A stretch of 60,295 nt of DNA from Tissierellia bacterium (GTDB taxonomy: Bacteria; Bacillota; Clostridia; Tissierellales; Sedimentibacteraceae), in NCBI GenBank assembly GCA_012520455.1, contig JAAYOE010000186.1, positions 1-60,295 of the forward strand, given 5' to 3'. The position numbers were made by a program, and so were the translations under genes. Under the pieces are notes generated by a model that was not told where the DNA came from, did not search any database, and saw nothing but the letters and a program-made list of their open reading frames with translations. Below are positions 8,111 through 16,800 of this stretch, piece by piece (within the stretch, counting starts at the first letter, position 1; every line of letters begins with the position of its first letter).

Positions 8111-9337
8111 GTGGCGAGAAAAAATTTTGGGTTAAAAAATTTCTTTCTATCCTTTGTGATAGTTGTTATAGCCATTTATATATTTCAAAATTTCAAGTCG
8201 CCCCCGGACATCATGGTAGTGGAAAACGGAATTTTGGAGGATGTAATAAAGGCTGAGGGTATTGTTGTAAAAGATGAAAACGTATATAAGGCAACCATTG
8301 ATGGCAACGTTTTATACTATTGCGAGGAAGGAGCCAAAATAAAGAAGGGGCAGCTTATAGCCGATATAAATACCGATGCGGATTCAGCTGAAGTAAACAG
8401 ACAAATTGCCGAAATTCAAGCTGCTATAGACAGGTTGGAAAAGAGCAGCCAGGTTTTATCCCAAGAAAACTTCACTGCTTATCAAAACGAATTGCAAATA
8501 AGCTTATTGAGCAATGACTTAGAGAATATGTACAATATAGTGGAGCAAATGACAAGGGGGGACTATTACGGCAGCCAATATGAAGGCTATTCGGCGAGTC
8601 AGCTGCGTGAAATGAAAAACAATCTCGTAAACAGCATTTCCACCCATAAGGTTCCCTACTATTCAGACCGGGCCGGAATTATTTCATACAAAACCGACGG
8701 GTTGGAAGAGATTTATACTTTTGAAAATGTTGGAGACATGACACCCAGCAGTATTGGCAGGCGTGAATATACCATAAAGACTAAAAAGGACCATGTTCAA
8801 GATGGGGAAGACTTCTTCAAGATAATCAAAAACTTTGAATATTATATAGTTGTTAAGTTAAATAACGAAAAAGCAAAGCTGTTTGAAGAAAACAAATACA
8901 TAAAGGTAAGGGTCCTGTCAGATGGAGGCCAGCACTTGGTCTGGGGTTATATAGAAAAAATTAATTACGGTAGCGAGGAATCGGTATTAGTATTGTTTTT
9001 CGATGACTATTTCTACAAGGTATATGATAAGAGATATGTCAATATCGAGCTTATTACGGCAACCTATGAGGGCCTTAAAATAGAAAACCGGGCATTGACC
9101 GACCTTGACGGGATGAAGGGCGTATATGTGCAGGATGCCAGCAATATCATCAAATTTTTCCCGGTTCAGATATTAGGGAGCGATGAAGAGCATTCGGTTG
9201 TTTTTCCCGGTGATTACATAGGGGTAAATGAAAGAAATATTATAAAAGTGGGTGAAAAAAGATATCCTACAATTAAAATATTTGATAAAATAATACTTGA
9301 GCCTGATAAGGTGTATGAAGGCCAGATTGCGGATTAG
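8111..9337 (+). CDS. HlyD-like membrane-anchored adaptor protein
   Basis: This 408-residue protein has one N-terminal membrane anchor (about residues 9-26) and is otherwise outside the cell. Residues 40-95 form a barrel-sandwich (lipoyl-like) hybrid: EGIVVKDENVYKA...GAKIKKGQLIADI. A coiled coil follows at about 97-180, and beta-rich domains complete the protein. This is the layout of HlyD/membrane-fusion proteins. No exporter or ABC gene lies nearby; it heads the sepF operon, so a link to division or the envelope is more likely than classical efflux. It starts with GTG after a GGAG site. The next gene follows after 9 bases. Confidence 0.8.
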   Translation: MARKNFGLKNFFLSFVIVVIAIYIFQNFKSPPDIMVVENGILEDVIKAEGIVVKDENVYKATIDGNVLYYCEEGAKIKKGQLIADINTDADSAEVNRQIAEIQAAIDRLEKSSQVLSQENFTAYQNELQISLLSNDLENMYNIVEQMTRGDYYGSQYEGYSASQLREMKNNLVNSISTHKVPYYSDRAGIISYKTDGLEEIYTFENVGDMTPSSIGRREYTIKTKKDHVQDGEDFFKIIKNFEYYIVVKLNNEKAKLFEENKYIKVRVLSDGGQHLVWGYIEKINYGSEESVLVLFFDDYFYKVYDKRYVNIELITATYEGLKIENRALTDLDGMKGVYVQDASNIIKFFPVQILGSDEEHSVVFPGDYIGVNERNIIKVGEKRYPTIKIFDKIILEPDKVYEGQIAD

Positions 9338-9346
9338 GAGGTAGAA

Positions 9347-10051
9347 TTGAGCATTAGGGAAAATATTGACGACATTGTGAAAAAAATTGAAGCTGCCTGC
9401 AAAAAAGTCGGAAGAAATCCGAATGATATAACACTCATAGCCGTGTCGAAAACGGTTGAATCTCCTAAAGTCAGAGAAGCAGTTGCAGCAGGTGTTGACA
9501 ATTTAGGAGAAAACAGGGTTCAGGAACTGGTAAAAAAATACGAAGACCTGAAGGATATAGATATTAAGTGGCACATGATAGGCCACTTACAGAAGAACAA
9601 AGTAAAGTACATAATTGACAAAACAGTCCTGATTCATTCTGTTGAGAGCCTGAGTTTAGCCGAAGAGATAGACAAGAGGGCAAAAAAGGCGGGCATTGTT
9701 GCAAATGTCCTCATTGAACTCAATATAGGGGAAGAAGAAAGCAAATTCGGCATAAAGGAAGAAAATGTTTATGATTTTGTGAAAAGTATGGAGGAATTTG
9801 AAAACATAAAAGTATCAGGACTTATGACAGTTGCCCCTTTTTGCGAAAATCCCGAGGATGTGAGGTGGGTTTTCAAAAAGATGAAGGATATATATGACAA
9901 GATATCGGCCATGAATTTGAAAAATGCAGAAATGAAATACTTGTCCATGGGCATGACAAATGATTTTGAAATTGCAATCGAGGAAGGCTCTAACATGATT
10001 CGTATCGGAACAGCTATATTCGGAGCCAGAAAATATAAGGAGGAAGAGTAA
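9347..10051 (+). CDS. yggS: PLP homeostasis protein YggS/YlmE
   Basis: This is a PLP-binding protein of the alanine-racemase-like TIM-barrel fold, 234 residues long. K35 in IAVSKT should hold the PLP. Other family marks are GENRVQELVKKY, WHMIGHLQKNK, LSMGMTNDFEIAIEEGSNMIRIGTAIFG. The family keeps free PLP and amino-acid pools in balance and has no clear catalytic activity. It starts with TTG after an AGGAGG site. Its stop codon directly touches the ATG of sepF, the same order as in Bacillus (ylmE-sepF). Confidence 0.95.
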   Translation: MSIRENIDDIVKKIEAACKKVGRNPNDITLIAVSKTVESPKVREAVAAGVDNLGENRVQELVKKYEDLKDIDIKWHMIGHLQKNKVKYIIDKTVLIHSVESLSLAEEIDKRAKKAGIVANVLIELNIGEEESKFGIKEENVYDFVKSMEEFENIKVSGLMTVAPFCENPEDVRWVFKKMKDIYDKISAMNLKNAEMKYLSMGMTNDFEIAIEEGSNMIRIGTAIFGARKYKEEE

Positions 10052-10492
10052 ATGAGTATGATGGAAAAAGTAAAGGACTTCATAGGCATCACGGACCTGG
10101 AAGAAGACTATGAGGAGGAGGATCTTGTTTCCGAGGGTAATCCCGAAAGAAACAAAAATGAAAGGATGGATGGTTACTCAAAGAAAAGCAATGTAATCAA
10201 GGTTCATTCCAACACCGACATGAAAGTCTTCATATGTGAGCCGGCAAAGTACGAGGATTGTACAAAGGCAGTCGATGAAATCAAGAACAGAAAAGTTGTG
10301 GTCCTCAATATTGAAGGGATGGAGCTTGAAGACCAAAAGCAGGTATTTGAATTTATCAAGGGTGCTGTTTACGCATTGGAAGCAAGCATCCAAAAAGTAT
10401 CAAACGGAATATTCGTATTGGCTCCTAACAATGTACAAATTGACGGAAGATTAAGAGACAGGTATGAAAGGAATTATTATTTCGGTAAATAA
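10052..10492 (+). CDS. sepF: Cell division protein SepF
   Basis: SepF is a 146-residue membrane-associated protein that binds FtsZ filaments. The N-terminal amphipathic segment (MSMMEKVKDFIGI) would bind the membrane and is followed by an acidic linker. The C-terminal SepF core begins at about residue 45 (KSNVIKVHS) and includes the conserved segments VVVLNIEGMELEDQKQVFEFIKGAVYAL and FVLAPNNVQIDG. It starts immediately after the yggS stop codon. Confidence 0.96.
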   Translation: MSMMEKVKDFIGITDLEEDYEEEDLVSEGNPERNKNERMDGYSKKSNVIKVHSNTDMKVFICEPAKYEDCTKAVDEIKNRKVVVLNIEGMELEDQKQVFEFIKGAVYALEASIQKVSNGIFVLAPNNVQIDGRLRDRYERNYYFGK

Positions 10493-10501
10493 GGAGCAAG
10501 T

Positions 10502-10765
10502 ATGTTTTATATTATTAAGATAGCACTCGGAACACTATTAAGAATAATTTATTATTTGATACTGGTCCGGGCAATATTATCATTTTTCCCAACCCTACAA
10601 ACTTCAAGAATTTCCTACTTTATCTATCAGATGACCGAGCCGGTACTGGCTCCTTGCAGGGCAATTTTAGATAAATTAGGATTAGGCATGGGAATGGTTG
10701 ACTTTTCTCCCATATTAGCTATCATATTGTTGAATTTATTGGTAAGATTAGTATATGCCATATGA
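10502..10765 (+). CDS. ylmG: YggT/YlmG-family membrane protein
   Basis: This 87-residue protein has two hydrophobic segments (about residues 5-27 and 65-85) joined by the family loop LVRAILSFFP...PCRAILDKLGLGMGMVDFSPI. It is an integral membrane protein of the YggT family, which in Gram-positives and plastids is linked to division or membrane organisation. It lies between sepF and ylmH as in Bacillus. The following 74 bases hold only a small palindrome (CCTGTATTACAGG at 10786-10798). Confidence 0.93.
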   Translation: MFYIIKIALGTLLRIIYYLILVRAILSFFPTLQTSRISYFIYQMTEPVLAPCRAILDKLGLGMGMVDFSPILAIILLNLLVRLVYAI

Positions 10766-10839
10766 GACGCCCTATATGACCTAATCCTGTATTACAGGCA
10801 AGGCAGATAATAATCAAGGGGCAGGCTAAAAGGAGAAAA

Positions 10840-11622
10840 ATGAAAGACTTAGAAAAATATTTTGATTTCATCAAGGATGATGAAGCCAAGGGGACGGTTA
10901 AAAAGATTCAAGACAAGGCATTGCATGTCAGGAAGAATCACATAACAGCACTGACGGACTTCATAAATCCATATATTGTTGAAATGAGCATACCGGTAAT
11001 AAAATACTATGATATAGATTATGAAATTTTCCCCTCATATGAAAATTGTGAGAGGAAAGTTTTCATTTTATACCCTCATTATAGCGAAATAGATGTAAAT
11101 GATTTTATTTCGGGCATCAGGATAAAAAACAAGTCAAAATTCAAGAAACTGACCCACAGGGATTACTTGGGTGCCCTCATGTCCCTGGGTATTGAAAGAA
11201 GCAAGACAGGGGATATCTTTGTCTTTGATGACCATGCAGATATTCTTATTCACAGGGATATTGGTGATTATATAATTTTCAATTTGGATAAAATAGGTCA
11301 TAACAGGATTGAAGCGGAAGAAATAAGTTTAAGCTCAGTGGACTTTAAAGAGCAGGAACATGAAATTTTGAATATTATTAGCTCTTCCATGCGGCTTGAC
11401 AACCTTGTCAAGCACCTTACAAAAACATCAAGGGACAAGGCAGCCGATATCATAAGGGGTGGAAAGGTTAAAATCAACCACATACCGGAAGACAAAGCCA
11501 GCACCGAATTAAAGGAAGGGGACCTCTTGTCAATCACCAGGGCAGGACGGTTTAAAATACATAAGATATGCGGCAGGACAAAGAGCGGAAGGCAAAAAAT
11601 ACAAATCAAGCATTATGTTTGA
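10840..11622 (+). CDS. ylmH: S4-domain RNA-binding protein YlmH
   Basis: This 260-residue protein has an N-terminal YlmH-type domain (residues 1-175, including GALMSLGIERSKTGDIFV) and a C-terminal S4 RNA-binding domain (about 183-245, MRLDNLVKHLTKTSRDKAADIIRGGKVKIN). Homologues bind ribosomal particles and have been tied to ribosome rescue with peptidyl-tRNA. In most Firmicutes divIVA follows; here lspA follows instead. Confidence 0.94.
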   Translation: MKDLEKYFDFIKDDEAKGTVKKIQDKALHVRKNHITALTDFINPYIVEMSIPVIKYYDIDYEIFPSYENCERKVFILYPHYSEIDVNDFISGIRIKNKSKFKKLTHRDYLGALMSLGIERSKTGDIFVFDDHADILIHRDIGDYIIFNLDKIGHNRIEAEEISLSSVDFKEQEHEILNIISSSMRLDNLVKHLTKTSRDKAADIIRGGKVKINHIPEDKASTELKEGDLLSITRAGRFKIHKICGRTKSGRQKIQIKHYV

Positions 11623-11633
11623 CAGGAGTAATT

Positions 11634-12116
11634 ATGAATATAGCAGCGATTGGCGTAATTATTTTTTCGGTTCTTTTAGACCGGCTGACGAAATTATGGG
11701 CAGCAGATGTTCTAAAAAACGGGGGTTCGATAAAAATAATAGGGAATTTTTTGCGTTTTACCTATGCGGAAAACAAGGGGGCCGCTTTCAGCATTTTGCA
11801 GAACCAAAGAACGTTTTTCTTGGTTATGACCATCCTCATGCTGATTTTTTTGGGATATATTTATTTTAGAACAAAGAATATTTCCAATTTGTCCAAACTT
11901 TCAATTGCCATGATAAGCGGAGGAGCCCTAGGGAACTTTATCGACAGGCTGAGATTAGGCTATGTTATTGATTTTATAGATGTAAGGTTCGGCAATCTTT
12001 ATAATTTTCCCGTATTTAACGTTGCGGACAGCTTTATCGTATGCGGCACCCTAATCATGGTGGTTTTAATCCTTTTTAACAGGTTTGAAAAGAGTGAAGG
12101 CAATGAAAGATTTTAA
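11634..12116 (+). CDS. lspA: Prolipoprotein signal peptidase II
   Basis: LspA is a polytopic membrane aspartic protease that removes signal peptides from lipoproteins after diacylglyceryl transfer. I place the start at ATG 11634, 12 bases after ylmH, because it has a CAGGAG site and gives the normal 160 residues; an upstream in-frame start would lie inside ylmH. Family boxes seen are DRLTKLWA, YAENKGAAFSIL, GGALGNFIDRL, VIDFID (catalytic D113) and FNVADSF (catalytic D132). Four membrane helices are visible. It overlaps the start of the pseudouridine synthase gene. Confidence 0.96.
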   Translation: MNIAAIGVIIFSVLLDRLTKLWAADVLKNGGSIKIIGNFLRFTYAENKGAAFSILQNQRTFFLVMTILMLIFLGYIYFRTKNISNLSKLSIAMISGGALGNFIDRLRLGYVIDFIDVRFGNLYNFPVFNVADSFIVCGTLIMVVLILFNRFEKSEGNERF

Positions 12117-13104
12117 TAATTTTGAAGAAAAGGAAGGCAGGATAGATTTTGATGACTATGATTCGGACGACTTTGAGGATGATTTTCTTCCGGGTGATGA
12201 GGGCAGGGAAATCATTTTGGTTTCCGATGGGGAAAAGCAGAGGATTGATGTCTTCCTTTCGGATAAATTGAAGGAATCGCGGAATTTCGTACAAAAGCTC
12301 ATCAGTGACGGGAGGGTAACCGTCAATGAAAGAAAGGTAAAGGCAAATTATAAGGTCAAATTAAAGGATACCCTAAGAATTATAATTCCGCCTCCTGAAG
12401 TCTTGGATGTGGCGGCAGAAGACATCCCCTTGGATATTGTATATGAGGACATGGATTTAGCGGTGATAAACAAGGCCCAGGGAATGGTGGTCCATCCTGC
12501 CCCGGGTCATTATACCGGAACCCTGGTTAACGGGCTTATGTATCACCTCAAAGACTTATCGACCATAAACGGGGTTTTGCGTCCGGGGATTGTTCACAGG
12601 CTGGATAAGAATACTTCGGGCCTGATGCTGGTCGCTAAAAATGACAAGGCCCACAATTTTTTGGCCCAATGCCTGAAGGACCATTCGATTAAAAGGATAT
12701 ATTACGCCCTGGTTCAAGGGAACATAAAGGAAGATGAAGGGGAAATCAATGCCCCCCTTGGGAGAAGTGAAAAGGACAGAAAAAAATATACCGTAACACA
12801 AAAGAACAGCAAGGAAGCCATAACAAATTATTGGGTGGTTGAAAGATACGGCAGTTATACCTTGGTGAAATTAAGGCTGAAAACCGGCAGGACTCATCAA
12901 ATAAGGGTTCATATGAAGCATATAGGCCACCCGGTTGTGGGGGATGATGTTTACGGGACCAAGTCAGATAAATTCGGCTTGAAAGGCCAGCTTTTGCATT
13001 CCAAAACTTTGGGGTTTGTCCACCCCGCCACCAGTCAATACATGGAATTCGACAGTGAATTGCCGGATTATTTTATAAAAGTATTAAATAAAATAAAATT
13101 ATAA
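12103..13104 (+). CDS. ylyB: RluA/RluD-family pseudouridine synthase (YlyB-like)
   Basis: This enzyme makes pseudouridine in RNA. It has an S4 domain (about residues 46-105), then the RluA catalytic domain with HRLDKNTSGLML, where the Asp (about residue 168) is catalytic, and the GRTHQIRVHM motif. I prefer ATG 12103 to a TTG at 12085, but the ribosome binding site does not settle it. It overlaps the end of lspA by 14 bases. An unusually acidic N-terminal extension (residues 12-30, mostly D and E) precedes the S4 domain. The order lspA-ylyB-pyrR is that of Bacillus. Confidence 0.93.
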   Translation: MKDFNNFEEKEGRIDFDDYDSDDFEDDFLPGDEGREIILVSDGEKQRIDVFLSDKLKESRNFVQKLISDGRVTVNERKVKANYKVKLKDTLRIIIPPPEVLDVAAEDIPLDIVYEDMDLAVINKAQGMVVHPAPGHYTGTLVNGLMYHLKDLSTINGVLRPGIVHRLDKNTSGLMLVAKNDKAHNFLAQCLKDHSIKRIYYALVQGNIKEDEGEINAPLGRSEKDRKKYTVTQKNSKEAITNYWVVERYGSYTLVKLRLKTGRTHQIRVHMKHIGHPVVGDDVYGTKSDKFGLKGQLLHSKTLGFVHPATSQYMEFDSELPDYFIKVLNKIKL

Positions 13105-13151
13105 GGCATAGATGAGGCTATAATTCTGAACGCAATCTTAGGATATCGTGA

Positions 13152-13694
<543 letters not shown>

Positions 13695-13706
13695 AATGAA
13701 AAATAC

Positions 13707-13734
13707 CGGGATGACAAGGGTCATCCCGATTTTT
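13707..13734 (+). terminator. Rho-independent terminator of the pyrR operon
   Basis: CGGGATGAC (13707-13715), loop AAGG and GTCATCCCG (13720-13728) form a perfect 9-bp stem followed by ATTTTTA. The stem and loop also resemble the start and end of the GATGACAAGGGG repeat found near 28 kb. Confidence 0.92.
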
Positions 13735-13750
13735 ACGGGCAAAATTTAAT

Positions 13751-13779
13751 TTGATTATTCTGTCGAAAAATGATAGAAT
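13751..13779 (+). promoter_or_regulatory. Promoter of the large NTPase / HEPN module
   Basis: TTGATT (13751-13756), 17 bases and TAGAAT (13774-13779). It lies between the pyrR terminator and the ATG at 13852, so the module should be transcribed on its own. A second AT-rich box (TATATTAT) follows at about 13792. Confidence 0.6.
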
Positions 13780-13851
13780 TGTTATATTATTGTCTTTCAA
13801 TTGCTCATTTGAAATACGGCAAAATTATTCTGCAACTAAAAGGAGTAGACG

Positions 13852-16800
13852 ATGAGTATAGGTTTATATTTTAAAAATGATGTTAAAGTAGACGAAAAGG
13901 TTAAGATTACTTTAAACAGCGGAGCAGTACATACCGGCAAAGTTATTTCATATGATGACAATATTGTGGTGATTGCGGCCAACGGACGACCAAAGCCAAT
14001 AAACTTCAACGGTATTGCCGATTATGAAATTATCGAAGACAATTTAAGCAATGACGGCGATGATTTAAATAAAACCCCCTTCCAAAAAGAAATAAAAGCT
14101 TCCATGGACTTTTTCAAAGGCATTGATATCAAGTACGAGTTTTCGGCAAGTGATTTCAGCAAAGAGCGAAAATCAGCCAAGGATAATATATCGGATGATT
14201 TTTTAAGCATTGAAAATTCATTTTTATATGCTGTCAAGCTGAAGGAAACAGACCCTAAATTCGGAAGAATGGACAGGATAATTGCGTCAATCAAGCATCT
14301 TCAGGAAAGCAGCGACATTGATTTCTATAACTATGCCTTAGGCGAAGTATACTTTGTATGCGGAAATTTTAAAGAAGCCGGGGACTATTACTATAAAGCC
14401 AAGAAATATATGCCTTCCGCAGCCATGTACCTAAAATGCGGCAATGATGAAGGTGCCATGAATGCGTCGGCAGCTGCTTGCTTAACTGCCGATAGTATTA
14501 GAGAAATTGAAAATGTCTTTAAGCTGATGGTCGTAAGTACGGAAAAGATTAAGGATATTTCTGTACTGAAAGAGTGTTTCAACAGGAAGAAAGATAATTT
14601 AAACAGTGAAAGTATTAAGCTTTTTACTGATGCCTTTGTTTACTTTTCATCCCTTTCAAAAATAAGCATCAATTGGCCTGATAACCTTACATATTATTCA
14701 CCTGACAATTTGCTTGCAATTATAAATCAAACGGCAGAAAGCAACAAGTACAAGAAAGATAATCTCTTGATTGATTTTATCAATGAGGAGATTGATAAAG
14801 CAAAGGATGCCGGTAATAAGAATGAGACCAATGAAATGCTGACCGGGAGGATAATCAGGTTCAATCCGTTAAACAACACCGGTTTTATTTCCACCTTCGT
14901 GGATTCTGTTTTTTTTCATATTTCCGAAGTTTGGGATGAAAATCTAAAAAACAAGATTTTAAGAGGTTCATATAAAGATATATATGTTGAATTCAGTTTA
15001 TCGGAACGTTTTAACAAAAAAAGAGGGACATACGGCAAGGTTGCCACAGGCATCCGTTTCAGCAAATCCATACCCGAAAAACCGCAAGCAGAGGCAAAGA
15101 AATTCTTGGGAACATCAAGGGAAGGATATATTAACTCTTACACTCCCAATAAAGAAATTGGTACCATTTATTCGGGAAAGGACGTATACAGCTTCCTGCT
15201 CAGGGGGGTGAGTGACAAGGCCTTGGCCGGAAAACTCTGTACCGACTATGATATTTCCGGAATCGAGGTAACTTTTGAGGCAAGGAAGCTTCCGGGCGGA
15301 AAGCTTGCAGCAGTGAATGTAAAGCCCAAAAACCCTATTCCTGAAGAAGTTCGCAAATCATATGAGACCTTTGCCCCTGTAATCGATAAAACCACATACA
15401 GGACCGAGAAAGAAGACTTATTGGACCCTGAAAAAAAGGAAAGCATTTTATTGTCACTGGTTAACAAGAATCCCAATAATGAGAAACATGTGGCCGATTT
15501 AATAACCTTTTATTTATCAACTGCAAATCAAGACCCGGATTCCATAAAAAAGGCCTTGAGGTTAGTCGAAAGACATAAGAGGTATTTTGAAGAGGAACGT
15601 GTATTCCTCCAGTATATACGAATATATGAAAAGGCAAAGGATTATGAGAAGCTTTTAAAGTATTATAATTTAGTAATTCAAAATACCGATGCCGTAAACA
15701 GAAAACTCCACTATTTAAATTTAAAGGCTGATATACTTTCAGATTCAAACAAGGGGTGTTTGGACTATGAAAAGGCCATAGAAACATATCAGGAGTGGAT
15801 AGCCGTAAAGAATAAAAACAAGGTATTGTTAGGAATTAAGGACGATTATACGGGATCTTACGCATCGATTGAATTAAACATCAAGAGAAGGTTAGCCGTT
15901 TGCTATCTGAATCAAAACAATGAAAAGGCAGCAAAGGAGATAGCCTCCGAAATTTTATCCCATAATCCGGCAGACCAAATAGCCGCCGGCATTATCCAGG
16001 GTACATATTATCCCAATAATTTGGAATCAGACCAGCAGCCGGAAGCAGATGACAGCGATTTGTACTACTATGATTTTGAATTGAATGACATCATGCAAAA
16101 CCGTCTGAGTAATTTTAAATTATCCGTTGTTTTTACCCACGTTAATGATTTGGAGGATGAGAAACTAAAGGGGACCATTTCGGTTGCAAGGACCAAGGTC
16201 AGAAAGTTAGAAGACAGTTTAAACACCTTGAATACACAAAGACCTAAGGACTACAGAAACACCTGCCTGGCAATTGCCAAAATAATTGACCAGTATATGT
16301 CCAAGGATACGGAGAAGGATGGTTTATTCAACAAAAAATCCCGATTTGAATACATGATAAGAAGCTTGGTTGCCGAAGGAGACCTGTCGGTTAAAACCGA
16401 GGAAGTACCTATTGACGCGGCAAGATACTTGTATCTGGAATCAAGTGCAGAGATTGAACAGCTGAACCAGCAGCTCTATATTAACGCTTACGTCCGATAC
16501 TTGGTATCCTTCTTCGTAGAAAGAAAGGATATTCCCATCGGTGTGACAAAAACCGGGGTAAACCTGAATCCGACAACCCCCTTAAGCTATTTTTCCAAGT
16601 ACGGCTTAAATGAAAACCCGGTAAACTTTGTAAATGCATGCACCATGCTCTTTATTAAAAAGAATAACTTAATAAACCAAATATGCCAGCAGATTTGCGA
16701 ATCAAAGAATCAGGAATTAATATCTTCCATAATAGAAGTTTTTCAAGCTGCCTTAGGAATCGACAATATAGAAAATATAAACACCAAGAGTCTCGAAGAC

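Noticed and set aside
11568-11633. Longer N-terminus of LspA starting inside ylmH
   Set aside because: The extra 22 residues are charged and polar with no match to LspA, and the ATG at 11634 has a proper ribosome binding site.
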